Shown here: positions 9,729-17,625 of the stretch, one piece after another
Numbering within the stretch: position 1 is the first letter of the stretch
Layout: each line of letters begins with the position of its first letter
Origin: Tenacibaculum singaporense
GTDB taxonomy: Bacteria > Bacteroidota > Bacteroidia > Flavobacteriales > Flavobacteriaceae
Length of the DNA stretch: 64,000 nt
Direction of reading: 5' to 3'
NCBI RefSeq assembly: GCF_003867015.1
Contig: NZ_CP032548.1
Location: forward strand, 62,001-126,000
Translations under genes and position numbers: made by a program
The notes under the pieces: generated by a model
What the model was told of the DNA's origin: nothing
Database searches by the model: none
Seen by the model: the letters and a program-made list of their open reading frames with translations, nothing else

Positions 9729-10202
9729 TTAATTATTTAATACAATATATGCGTTGAGACTGGTTGCAATCGTCATCCATATTAAATACGGAAGTATAAA
9801 TAAGGTATACCACTTTACTTTTTTCACATACTCAAAAGTGAGATAACCAATAAGTAACCATAATAATGCGATTACAACTAAGCCTAGTTTTGTTAGATGT
9901 TGATTAAAGAAAATATAGTTCCAGCTTACGTTTAAAATCCACTGATCTATATACAAAATGAGTACTTTTTTATTTAAAAACTCATACTGAAAACTCACTT
10001 TCGTCATGTATATAGCAAACAACACCATAATAGTTGTCCAAGCCACTCCAAAAACCCAACCCGCTGGTGTCCATGGAGCTTTGTTTAAAGACAAGTACCA
10101 ATCTGTTCTTGGTCCTTCATTCATTAACCAAGCACCAATAGCTAATGCTGAAAAATTAGCTATTAAGAATATTAAAAATCGTATGTATTTATTTTCTTTC
10201 AA
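9729..10202 (-). CDS. tspO: TspO/MBR family tryptophan-rich membrane protein
   Basis: 157-residue integral membrane protein with five predicted helices and the family's Trp-rich pattern (LNKAPWTPAGWVFGVAWTT, WNYIFFN, WLLIGYLTF). TspO proteins bind tetrapyrroles and steroids and are tied to oxidative stress and light responses. In Rhodobacter TspO modulates photosynthesis and carotenoid genes. The start is TTG, since no ATG lies upstream in the 14-nt overlap with the lycopene cyclase gene. Linkage to crt genes supports a porphyrin or photo-oxidative stress role. Confidence 0.92.
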   Translation of the reverse strand: MKENKYIRFLIFLIANFSALAIGAWLMNEGPRTDWYLSLNKAPWTPAGWVFGVAWTTIMVLFAIYMTKVSFQYEFLNKKVLILYIDQWILNVSWNYIFFNQHLTKLGLVVIALLWLLIGYLTFEYVKKVKWYTLFILPYLIWMTIATSLNAYIVLNN

Positions 10203-10890
10203 GTTTCTTTCTTTTTAAATAATTGAAGATTAACTGTATTGAAAACAGCAGGGTAAATGCATAAAAAATATCTTCAAATGGTATAGTGAAAATTCTAAAA
10301 TCCAAATTCTCTGCGTTATTGTACCAAACCACTGGTTCTTCTATAAAGCTTCCTGTTAAAATTCCGTTGACTAGTAGAAAAGGAATTAATATCACTAAGA
10401 AACTAGGGTAGTATTCTTGCAGTGTACTCAAGTGATTCTTTAACGCATAGCCTAACAATAGTAAAAACAGTACAAAATTTACTGTGGTATACCACTTTCC
10501 GAAGTTAAAAATCAACAATAAACTCACTAAAACAATGAGGAAAAAGCTTATGATTACTGTCGCGGATTTTGACATTTTAAACTTTGGAAATAAAAACTTC
10601 AATGCTTCATGTGTAAACAAACACGCATACGGGATACAAAAGAAAAACATCCATTCTTCTATGGGCATATTCAGTAACTTTAGTGATAAATGATAGTCAG
10701 GATTAAATCCCCATACTCCCATTTGCGTAAACCAACTGTCCCAGATTAAAAAAAACAAGGCAACTAACAAAATACTAAGCGCTGCTTGTTTGAAATATTG
10801 TATAAAGTGTAGTTTTTTTTCAAAAACACTATACAATAGCGGAATACTTAAACTGCCTAGATTTAATATTAAATATAAATACTGACTCAC
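10189..10890 (-). CDS. crtYcd: Lycopene cyclase, CrtYc-CrtYd fusion type
   Basis: 233-residue polytopic membrane protein made of two homologous lycopene-cyclase halves, as in the heterodimeric CrtYc/CrtYd and archaeal CrtY. Each half keeps the acidic motif: MPIEEWMFF in the first, TIPFEDIFYAF in the second. It should cyclise lycopene to beta-carotene. It is not the flavin-dependent CrtY of plants and many proteobacteria; no Rossmann motif is present. The start is GTG and forms a GTGA overlap with the crtZ stop. Confidence 0.9.
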   Translation of the reverse strand: MSQYLYLILNLGSLSIPLLYSVFEKKLHFIQYFKQAALSILLVALFFLIWDSWFTQMGVWGFNPDYHLSLKLLNMPIEEWMFFFCIPYACLFTHEALKFLFPKFKMSKSATVIISFFLIVLVSLLLIFNFGKWYTTVNFVLFLLLLGYALKNHLSTLQEYYPSFLVILIPFLLVNGILTGSFIEEPVVWYNNAENLDFRIFTIPFEDIFYAFTLLFSIQLIFNYLKRKKLERK

Positions 10891-11342
10891 TGTCTTTTAT
10901 TAAAATATTTAAAGGGTACAAACAACATCCCGAAACATTCTCCGTCGTGTTTTCCCAAATGTTTGTGATGAATTTTATGTGCTTTTCGCAATCCTTTTAA
11001 GTATTGGTTATTCGTTTTATCAAACCACTTAAACCTTCTATGAATTAATACATCATGCACTAAAAAGTAAGCAAGACCATACAACAGAATACCTAATCCT
11101 ATAAAAAACAAAAAGTTTAACTCTGGTCGAATTCCGAAGTAGAACAATAGGATACTAGGAATTGCAAAGACCACAAAAAAAGCATCGTTTTTTTCAAAAA
11201 CATGCGGATATCCCGGTTGATGGTGATCTTCATGCAAATACCAACCAAAACCGTGCATTACATATTTGTGTGTGCACCAAGTAACCCCTTCCATAACAAT
11301 AAACGTTAGTGTAGTTACTGCTATGTAAATTGCTATATTCAT
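10887..11342 (-). CDS. crtZ: Beta-carotene 3-hydroxylase
   Basis: 151-residue di-iron membrane hydroxylase of the fatty-acid-hydroxylase superfamily that converts beta-carotene to zeaxanthin. The histidine clusters are clear: HKYVMHG, HEDHH, then HKIHHKHLGKHDGE near residue 125-140. Four hydrophobic segments surround them. It overlaps both neighbours by 4 nt. Together with crtI, crtB and the cyclase it gives a route from GGPP to zeaxanthin; crtE is not in the window. Confidence 0.93.
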   Translation of the reverse strand: MNIAIYIAVTTLTFIVMEGVTWCTHKYVMHGFGWYLHEDHHQPGYPHVFEKNDAFFVVFAIPSILLFYFGIRPELNFLFFIGLGILLYGLAYFLVHDVLIHRRFKWFDKTNNQYLKGLRKAHKIHHKHLGKHDGECFGMLFVPFKYFNKRQ

Positions 11343-11785
11343 AATGATGTATTGTTAATTATATATGTGTGTAAATAACTTACACTGTCTTTTTTTTGAA
11401 GCACTTCTTTTAAAAACTGCTTGTCTTTTTTAATAGAAGATGTATACCCTAAAATACCTGGTGTATTTTCTTGTATTACTAACCTTATATACCTTAGATG
11501 GACATTGCTAGGGTTCTTTAAAATCAACTCTTCTAATTTGTTTTTATTTGTGTTAAAAACTTTTAGTTTACTCCAAGGCATTGTTTTATATTTTGCCTGT
11601 TTCATTTGTAAAGAAACTACATAGGCTTGTATACTTACTTCTTTACTGTTTTTATATTTTTTTATGTAAGACAACTCTGCTTCTTTAGTAGCTAATTCAT
11701 GGTATTCTATAACAAAATTAGGTGCATTATTGAAACCTATAATCGACATAAAAAACAGTACTCCTAAGATACCACTTTTTATCAT
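11339..11785 (-). CDS. Uncharacterised exported protein of the carotenoid operon
   Basis: 148 residues that I do not assign to a named family. The N-terminus (MIKSGILGVLFFMSIIGF) is a signal peptide or membrane anchor. The rest is mostly helical and charged, with a YIKKYKNSKEVSIQAYVVSLQM helix-like block split by short turns and a conserved-looking LRYIRLVIQENTPGILGY segment. It overlaps crtB and crtZ by 4 nt each, so it is translated with the pathway. An accessory role in carotenoid membrane placement is possible but unproven. Confidence 0.8.
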   Translation of the reverse strand: MIKSGILGVLFFMSIIGFNNAPNFVIEYHELATKEAELSYIKKYKNSKEVSIQAYVVSLQMKQAKYKTMPWSKLKVFNTNKNKLEELILKNPSNVHLRYIRLVIQENTPGILGYTSSIKKDKQFLKEVLQKKDSVSYLHTYIINNTSL

Positions 11786-12624
11786 ATTAAATTCAATTTA
11801 TACCTTACATAACTTCTTGCTAGAAGATTAATTTTCATAGGGTTTGAAATTCGAATTCTAGTATCCATAATTTTTGTTGAAGGTGTATTTTTTAGCTTTT
11901 TTAATAGTTTTTTGTAATACCTGTATGCCATATACACTCCAAATTTTGCCTCAACAGGTAACTTTAAAATTCCGTTTTTGTAAGCAACATCAAAATCATC
12001 TTCTATTTCTTTAATAATTGCATTTTTTCCTTCTGCACTTAAATCTCCAAAATTGATATTTGGAAAATAAGACCTATTCAATTCGTTAAAATCTTCTTTT
12101 AAGTCTCTTAAAAAATTTACTTTTTGAAATGCTGACCCTAAACGCATTGCAGGCTCTTTTAGTTCCTCATATTTTTGCTGATTTCCATTTACAAAAACCT
12201 TTAAACACATTAAACCTACAACGTCTGCTGACCCATAGATATAAGCATTGTATTCTTCTGTAGTTGTATATACTGTTTTGCACAAATCGGCTTTCATACT
12301 TTTCAAAAACGCCTGTACCAACTCATCAGAAATTTTGTACTTGTTTACAGTGTGTATAAACGAGTTTAAAATAGGGTTTAAACTAATTCCTCTATTCTTA
12401 GATTCGTAATAGTCTCTTTCAAACTTTAATAATAATTGTTCCTTATCGTACTGATGAAAAGAATCTACTATTTCATCTGCAAAGCGTACAAAACCGTAAA
12501 TATTATAAATATCTGTACGTATTTTTGGTGATAACATCTTCGTGGCTAACGAAAATGAAGTACTATATTTTTGAGTTACCAACTTACTACATGCGTAAGA
12601 AACCTCATCAAACAATTGTTTCAT
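11782..12624 (-). CDS. crtB: Phytoene synthase
   Basis: 280-residue squalene/phytoene synthase that condenses two GGPP to phytoene. Both Asp-rich metal-binding motifs are present: DEIVD in FVRFADEIVDSF, and DLKEDFNE in NFLRDLKEDFNELNRSYFP. The YGSADVVGLMC block and AMRLGSAFQKVNFLRD helix are also typical. The 17-nt overlap with crtI and 4-nt overlap with the next gene show coupling. Confidence 0.95.
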   Translation of the reverse strand: MKQLFDEVSYACSKLVTQKYSTSFSLATKMLSPKIRTDIYNIYGFVRFADEIVDSFHQYDKEQLLLKFERDYYESKNRGISLNPILNSFIHTVNKYKISDELVQAFLKSMKADLCKTVYTTTEEYNAYIYGSADVVGLMCLKVFVNGNQQKYEELKEPAMRLGSAFQKVNFLRDLKEDFNELNRSYFPNINFGDLSAEGKNAIIKEIEDDFDVAYKNGILKLPVEAKFGVYMAYRYYKKLLKKLKNTPSTKIMDTRIRISNPMKINLLARSYVRYKLNLI

Positions 12625-14089
12625 CTTTGTACGTTTTTAAAATTAAATCTGAAGCTATTTTTCCTGAAATTAAAGACGGAGGAACTCCTGGTCCTGGCAC
12701 CGTTAATTGTCCTGTAAAAAATAAATTCTTTACTTTTTTACTTTTTATCTTAGGTCTTAAAAATGCTGTTTGTGTTAAAATGTTTGCCAATCCGTATGCA
12801 TTGCCTTTGTAAGAGTTGTATTCCTTAACAAAGTCATTTACACAAAAGCTTTCTTTAAACAATACATGTTCTTTTACTGATTGATTTGTTAATCTTTCTA
12901 ACCTGTCTATTATAACATCGAAATAGCGCTCTCTTAGCTCTGGAGTATCTTCTATACCAGGTGCTAATGGTATTAAAAAAGTAGCAGCTTCTTTTCCGTT
13001 TGGCGCAAAAGAACCATCTGTAATTGAGGGAAAGCTCGCATAAAACAGAGGTTCTTTAGGCCAACTGGGAACATCATATATTGTTTTTGCATGCACATCA
13101 AAATCTGTGTCAAAAAATAATGTGTGATGACATACATTTTTTAATTTCTTATCAAACCCTACATAAAAGAGTAATGATGATGGTGCAAATGTTTTTTTAT
13201 CCCAATAACTTTCTGAATATTGTCTTAGATATTTAGGCAATAAAGTTTCTGTATGATGATAATCTGCTCCACTTAACACTACATCAGATTCCATTAATTT
13301 TCCATCAACCGCAACTCCAACTGTTTCGCCTCTATCGTTTACTACAATTTCTTCAACATTTGCATTAGTTTGAAATTTCACACCTAAGCTCGTAGCTAGG
13401 GTATTCATAGCCTCAATTACTTTATACATTCCTCCTTTTGGATGCCATGTACCTAAGCCGAAATCGGCATAATTCATAAAATTGTAAAACGCTGGAGTGT
13501 TACTTGGTTTTGCCCCCAGAAACAACACTGGAAATTCTAAAATTTGAATAAGTTTTTTACTTTTAATTTTCTTTCTTACCTCGTGTCGAATAGTAGAAAA
13601 AAACTGAAATATTTTCCCCATAGTAACGGGAGTAACCAGCTCTAAAGGAGAAATCCCTGGTTTATACACCAGATCGTTTATAGAAACATCATAATTATAT
13701 TTTGCCGATTTTAAAAAAGATTTCAGGTGTTTTGAACTTCCTTTTTCTTCTTTTTCAAAAACCTCATAAATCTCATCTAATGTTCCTGGAATTACTATTG
13801 AATCTTTTTCTCCAAAGTACACTTCATAAGCAGGACTCAATCTTTCCAGCTCGTAGTAACCTGATGGCTTTTTACCAAAATCTCCGAAAAACTTTTCAAA
13901 AACATCTGGCATCCAATACCAGGTAGGACCTATATCAAAAGTAAACCCTTCTCTCAATAATTGTCTTGCTCTCCCACCAATAGTAGCATTTTTTTCTAAC
14001 ACAGTTACTTCATACCCAGCCTTGGCTAAATAACATGATGCCGACAAAGAAGAGAATCCTGAACCTATTATGTATACTTTTTTTTTCAA
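12608..14089 (-). CDS. crtI: Phytoene desaturase
   Basis: 493-residue FAD-dependent CrtI that desaturates phytoene to lycopene. The N-terminal dinucleotide fold is VYIIGSGFSSLSA with EKNATIGGRA following, then GFTFDIGPTWY. The C-terminal CrtI signature (NLFFTGQLTVPGPGVPPSL) is intact. The only sensible start is TTG at 14089 (MKKKVYIIGSG); no ATG lies nearby, and AGAAAT precedes it. It is the first gene of a 15-gene run whose largest gap is 3 nt, and it follows the FAS1 gene by 77 nt with no clear promoter between. Confidence 0.95.
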   Translation of the reverse strand: MKKKVYIIGSGFSSLSASCYLAKAGYEVTVLEKNATIGGRARQLLREGFTFDIGPTWYWMPDVFEKFFGDFGKKPSGYYELERLSPAYEVYFGEKDSIVIPGTLDEIYEVFEKEEKGSSKHLKSFLKSAKYNYDVSINDLVYKPGISPLELVTPVTMGKIFQFFSTIRHEVRKKIKSKKLIQILEFPVLFLGAKPSNTPAFYNFMNYADFGLGTWHPKGGMYKVIEAMNTLATSLGVKFQTNANVEEIVVNDRGETVGVAVDGKLMESDVVLSGADYHHTETLLPKYLRQYSESYWDKKTFAPSSLLFYVGFDKKLKNVCHHTLFFDTDFDVHAKTIYDVPSWPKEPLFYASFPSITDGSFAPNGKEAATFLIPLAPGIEDTPELRERYFDVIIDRLERLTNQSVKEHVLFKESFCVNDFVKEYNSYKGNAYGLANILTQTAFLRPKIKSKKVKNLFFTGQLTVPGPGVPPSLISGKIASDLILKTYKDETIV

Positions 14090-14166
14090 ATTATTTCTTA
14101 TAAATATAATTAAATTAACTACGATCGAAAACTTTTTCCACTCGTAATCAACACATTACTATAAAA

Positions 14167-15126
14167 CTAAGGTAAAAGAACACTATCTACTACATGAATT
14201 ACTCCATTCGTTCCTTGTACATCAGTCAATGAAATTACAACAGACTGTCCTGAACTTGTATCTAATTTTGCTCCACTTGATAAATCAACTGTAACCATAT
14301 TACCATCAAACATTGTGATTTCTTGGTTATCACTCAATTCATCTGACTGTACATTTCCTCCCGCAAACACATGATATTTTAATACCGCTTCTATAGTTCC
14401 TATTGGAATATCTGCTAACGAATTCCAAGAATCGTTACTATCCAACAGTGCTTGAAAAGCGTCATTAGTCGGAGCAAAGATTGTATAAGGCCCATCTTGA
14501 TTTAATAAAGAAACAAAATCAGTAGTATGACGATCATCTGTCAAAGCTGCAACCAAAGAGGTAAAACCACTATTGTTCAATGCTAAAGTCACCACATTAG
14601 CTGGCAACATTACTTTATCTATGGTATGTATAACCCCATTTGAAGCCATAATATCTGTTGCAATTGGTTTTGAATCTCCATTAAATTCTACTGCTCCATC
14701 AACTTCCACTTGTAATGACAACATTTCATCGTTTGGACCTGTAGACAACGTTTTTACATAGGTATTGGATAAATCGGCTGCTTTTACCTCTCCAGTTATC
14801 ACGTGAAATAACAACACAGACTTTAATGTTTCTACTGGAATATCATCTAGAGAACTCCATGAGTCATTACTATCTAACAACGCTTGAAACGCTGTATTTG
14901 TAGGCGCAAAAACTGTAAAAGACCCTTCGGCTTGTAACGCCGATACTAAATCAGCTTTTTGTAAAGCAGACACAAGAATACTTAAATTGGAATCTGCAAC
15001 TGCCACATCAACTATAGTTTTGGGCTTTTCTACCACTGGATCGTCATCATCGCTACACGATGTTAACAAACCAAAACTTAAAAACAGTCCCAAAAACAAC
15101 ACAGAGGTTAAATTCTTTACTTTCAT
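14167..15126 (-). CDS. Lipoprotein with two fasciclin (FAS1) domains
   Basis: 319-residue exported protein. The signal peptide ends in the lipobox LLTSC (Cys24), followed by an acidic SDDDD stretch, a typical Bacteroidota lipoprotein export signal. Two FAS1 domains follow (about 38-175 and 178-319). Each has the H1 (FAPTN-AFQALLDSNDSW) and H2 (GVIH-VD-V-LP) boxes. FAS1 domains mediate adhesion, and some bind carotenoids in other organisms. It sits between the photosensory regulator and crtI, so it is probably expressed with the pigment genes. Confidence 0.9.
   Translation of the reverse strand: MKVKNLTSVLFLGLFLSFGLLTSCSDDDDPVVEKPKTIVDVAVADSNLSILVSALQKADLVSALQAEGSFTVFAPTNTAFQALLDSNDSWSSLDDIPVETLKSVLLFHVITGEVKAADLSNTYVKTLSTGPNDEMLSLQVEVDGAVEFNGDSKPIATDIMASNGVIHTIDKVMLPANVVTLALNNSGFTSLVAALTDDRHTTDFVSLLNQDGPYTIFAPTNDAFQALLDSNDSWNSLADIPIGTIEAVLKYHVFAGGNVQSDELSDNQEITMFDGNMVTVDLSSGAKLDTSSGQSVVISLTDVQGTNGVIHVVDSVLLP
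14407..14920 (-). repeat. Tandem FAS1 internal repeat
   Basis: Inside the FAS1 lipoprotein the segment TAFQALLDSNDSW of domain 1 recurs as DAFQALLDSNDSW in domain 2, about 140 residues later, followed in both by S-L-DIP. The near identity of this block compared with the diverged rest suggests gene conversion or strong selection on that helix. Confidence 0.6.
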
Positions 15127-15170
15127 AATTGTACACTTTAAAATTAATGCTTACTCTTTTTATTTTTTAT

Positions 15171-15196
15171 AGTCTATTTTTCAGCCTCGATAGACT
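15171..15196 (-). promoter_or_regulatory. Inverted repeat in the putative fas1-crt leader
   Basis: Arms AGTCTAT (15171-15177) and ATAGACT (15190-15196) are separated by 12 nt. The site lies about 45 nt upstream of the FAS1 start codon and downstream of the candidate promoter, so it could fold in the mRNA leader or bind a regulator. No U-run follows it, so it is not a terminator. Confidence 0.35.
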
Positions 15197-15274
15197 TTGT
15201 TTATTTTTAAGTAAAAAACATTAAACAAAATAAGTTTTACTAAAAAAATATGTCTTGAAAATCAAAACATTAGT

Positions 15275-15305
15275 CAAAATTACATTTTTTGTTTAACAAA
15301 AACAA
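15275..15305 (-). promoter_or_regulatory. Candidate promoter of the fas1-crt operon with dyad in the spacer
   Basis: On the minus strand, TTG (15305-15303) and TAATTTTG (15282-15275) are separated by 20 nt and match the Bacteroidota -33/-7 pattern. The spacer is almost filled by an inverted repeat, TTTTTGTT (15286-15293), one base, AACAAAAA (15295-15302). MerR-type regulators often bind such spacer dyads. The AT-rich context lowers certainty. Confidence 0.4.
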
Positions 15306-15342
15306 ATAAAAAATAAACAAAATGAATTTATCCAAAAAAAAA

Positions 15343-16236
15343 TTAGAATTGATTTAGGAATACTTTTAATGAAGAATACACTGTTATTTTCGCTTTAAAA
15401 TCAACATTATCAACTGTCATAGCTTTATTCCCTATTGCTATCAATTCGTGATTTGTATTTTTAAGCACCTCTTCAATTTCTGAAAAATATTCCTCTACCT
15501 TATCATCATATGGCTGGACAGTCATGGAAGTAATGAAACAAACTTTTGTTTTGCTTTTAAAAAAGTAATCTAAGTTATCTAAAGGTAAGCTTTGCCCTAA
15601 ATAAATTGTGTTATACCCTCTTAATATAAGCTCATAATTCAAATACATTAACCCTAGTTCATGAATTTCATTTTCAGGCAAAAACAACACATAACTCACT
15701 TCTGAATCTTTATTAGAATACTCTAATTTCTCTATATTAATTTGAATTTTCTGCACTATTAAGTTAGAAATAAAGTGCTCATGAGCAGGCAACAATGTAT
15801 CTGTTTGCCACAACAAACCTATATGATTTAAAAAAGGTACAAAAACATCCTTAAAAATCTCTCTAAACGTTTTTCTTTTAAGCAATCTATTATAAGCATT
15901 GTTGAATAATGTTTTATCAAACTGAAACATTGCCAACTTAAAAGAATTTATTGCCTCATCATTTACAGCCATCTTAAAAGCTAGTTCTCTGGCTTTTAAA
16001 ACAATTGTATCATCAGACATCTCCGCTATTTTAGAAATCTTAATATTGTTTTTGTTCAACAGTACAACATTCAGCAACTTTTGTAAATTCTCAGAAGAAT
16101 AATAACGAATATTGGTATCCGTTCTCTCTGGCGATAACAAATTATAGCGCTTTTCCCAAATTCGTATCGTATGAGCTTTTATTCCTGAAATATTTTCAAG
16201 GTCTTTAATCGTGAATGTAGATTTTATATTGTTCAA
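15343..16236 (-). CDS. CarH/LitR-like B12-dependent photoreceptor, MerR family
   Basis: MerR-type regulator with a cobalamin-binding C-terminal half. By analogy with CarH it would bind adenosylcobalamin in the dark and release DNA in light. The HTH (FTIKDLENISG, IRIWEKRYNLL, NIRYYS) leads into a four-helix bundle with the light-sensor motif W-x9-EH (LLWQTDTLLPAHEH), then a Rossmann domain with the cobalt-ligand motif ExHxxG (ENEIHELG) and the SxL motif (GQSL). The residue after the Trp is Gln, where T. thermophilus CarH has the His that ligates cobalt after photolysis. I place the start at TTG 16236 (MNNIKSTF), because the upstream TTG at 16260 is part of a -7 element. It likely controls the downstream crt-phr genes and itself. 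Confidence 0.88.
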   Translation of the reverse strand: MNNIKSTFTIKDLENISGIKAHTIRIWEKRYNLLSPERTDTNIRYYSSENLQKLLNVVLLNKNNIKISKIAEMSDDTIVLKARELAFKMAVNDEAINSFKLAMFQFDKTLFNNAYNRLLKRKTFREIFKDVFVPFLNHIGLLWQTDTLLPAHEHFISNLIVQKIQINIEKLEYSNKDSEVSYVLFLPENEIHELGLMYLNYELILRGYNTIYLGQSLPLDNLDYFFKSKTKVCFITSMTVQPYDDKVEEYFSEIEEVLKNTNHELIAIGNKAMTVDNVDFKAKITVYSSLKVFLNQF

Positions 16237-16257
16237 TTTATTTTTAATTCTTTTGAA

Positions 16258-16285
16258 CAAAGATACAAATTTTAACGAATTGCAA
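16258..16285 (-). promoter_or_regulatory. Promoter of the CarH-like regulator gene
   Basis: TTG (16285-16283), 17 nt, then TATCTTTG (16265-16258) on the minus strand. A start about 7 nt downstream gives a leader of roughly 15 nt to the chosen TTG codon at 16236. The motif also explains why the longer reading frame start at 16260 is unlikely. Confidence 0.6.
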
Positions 16286-16317
16286 ACCTACATCACTTCT
16301 TATGAAGATTTTATACT

Positions 16318-16325
16318 TATTTTTG
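16318..16325 (+). promoter_or_regulatory. -7 element of the GSCFA gene
   Basis: TATTTTTG fits TAnnTTTG and lies 22 nt before the ATG at 16348. No convincing TTG is seen at -33. Confidence 0.4.
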
Positions 16326-16347
16326 ATTGTTATTTTTCTTAAAATTT

Positions 16348-17298
16348 ATGAATCTTCAGACGCAAATACCACTTACGAAGCAAAAGCATAATCTAATTAA
16401 TTATCAGTCAAAACTACTTTTGCTTGGTTCTTGTTTTTCTGAAAATATTGGTGACAAACTTAACTACTACAAGTTTCAATCAAAACAAAACCCTTTTGGT
16501 ATTTTATTCCACCCTAAAGCTATTGAAAATTTAATTACAAAAGCATTAAACAAAGAAGAATATACCGACAAAGATGTTTTTTTTCACAATGAACGATGGC
16601 ACTCTTTTGAAGCACATTCAAGTTTAAGCGTTATAAATAAAAATGAATTATTAAACAGCTTAAATTTATCCATACAACAAACTTTTGAGCAACTACAAAA
16701 CACCACACATCTTATCATTACACTAGGTACAGTATGGGTATATAGAGAAATTGCCTCGGATAACCTTGTAGCCAATTGCCATAAAGTTCCTCAGAAAAAA
16801 TTTTTAAAGGAATTATTAAGCGTTCATGAAATTTCTGAAAGCTTAGAAGCTATTAACTCTCTTGTTAAGTCAGTAAATAAAAACATTCCAGTTATTTATA
16901 CGTTATCTCCTGTACGGCATTTAAAAGATGGTTTTACAGAAAACCAACGTAGTAAAGCACACTTACTTTCAGCTATTCATGAAGTAGTAGAACCGAGAAA
17001 TGCTATTTACTATTTTCCTTCATATGAAATTATGATGGATGAATTACGTGATTATCGTTTTTATAATGAGGATATGATTCACCCAAATAAAACTGCTGTG
17101 AATTACATATGGGAAAAATTTAAACAGGTTTGGATTACAGAAGATTCATACAAAACGATGCAGCAAGTTGAAACCATTCAAAGAGGATTAAACCACAAAC
17201 CTTTTAACTCAGAATCTGAAGCTCATCAAATATTTTTGAAAAAACTACAACAAAAAAAGGAAACACTTTTACAAGCATTTCCTTTTATGAATTTTTAA
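16348..17298 (+). CDS. GSCFA-domain protein
   Basis: 316-residue protein named after its N-terminal motif (LLLGSCFSENIG). The family is related to SGNH/GDSL-like hydrolases: the GSCFSE serine, a central LIITLGTVWVY strand, an IYTLSPVRHLKDG block and a C-terminal DxxH-like DMIHPNKTAVNYIWE are all seen, which makes an esterase-like activity plausible. I chose ATG 16348 over TTG 16327, which falls next to the -7 element. No signal peptide is apparent. It runs divergent from the photoreceptor gene; the substrate is unknown. Confidence 0.9.
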   Translation: MNLQTQIPLTKQKHNLINYQSKLLLLGSCFSENIGDKLNYYKFQSKQNPFGILFHPKAIENLITKALNKEEYTDKDVFFHNERWHSFEAHSSLSVINKNELLNSLNLSIQQTFEQLQNTTHLIITLGTVWVYREIASDNLVANCHKVPQKKFLKELLSVHEISESLEAINSLVKSVNKNIPVIYTLSPVRHLKDGFTENQRSKAHLLSAIHEVVEPRNAIYYFPSYEIMMDELRDYRFYNEDMIHPNKTAVNYIWEKFKQVWITEDSYKTMQQVETIQRGLNHKPFNSESEAHQIFLKKLQQKKETLLQAFPFMNF

Positions 17299-17309
17299 TC
17301 TTTTTATAT

Positions 17310-17624
17310 TTACTTTACTAAATATTGATCAACATTTTGCCAAGGTCCTCCGTTAATTACATCTACCCCATGGCTTTGTAAAAACTCTGCTGCTTGCCCG
17401 CTTCTACCACCACTTCTACATACTGCAATTACTGGCTTCTCCCACGATTTAATTTCCTCTACATTTGTAGGAATCGTAGCTAAAACAATATGCTTAGCTC
17501 CTTCGCTATGCCCTTCATTCCATTCCGCTAAAGTTCTTACATCTAAAACAACTGCTCCTTTAGCTAAATATTCCTGTATTTCGTTACTCATATTTTTCTT
17601 TCTAAATAAATTAAATAATCCCAT
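17310..17624 (-). CDS. Rhodanese-like sulfurtransferase domain protein
   Basis: 104-residue single-domain rhodanese. The active-site loop CRSGGRSG carries the catalytic Cys, and the VVLDVRTLAEWNEGHSEGA strand-turn is the conserved CH2A region. ATG 17624 (MGLFNLFRKK) is preferred to the longer frame because it lies 1 nt after the phenylalanine hydroxylase stop, forming an operon. It could transfer sulfane sulfur or act as a thiol carrier. It converges on the GSCFA gene with only 11 nt between. Confidence 0.9.
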   Translation of the reverse strand: MGLFNLFRKKNMSNEIQEYLAKGAVVLDVRTLAEWNEGHSEGAKHIVLATIPTNVEEIKSWEKPVIAVCRSGGRSGQAAEFLQSHGVDVINGGPWQNVDQYLVK

Positions 17625-17625
17625 T

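Noticed and set aside
16237..16260. Longer N-terminus for the CarH-like regulator from TTG 16260
   Set aside because: That TTG is part of the TATCTTTG promoter element, and the added residues are not typical of the family.
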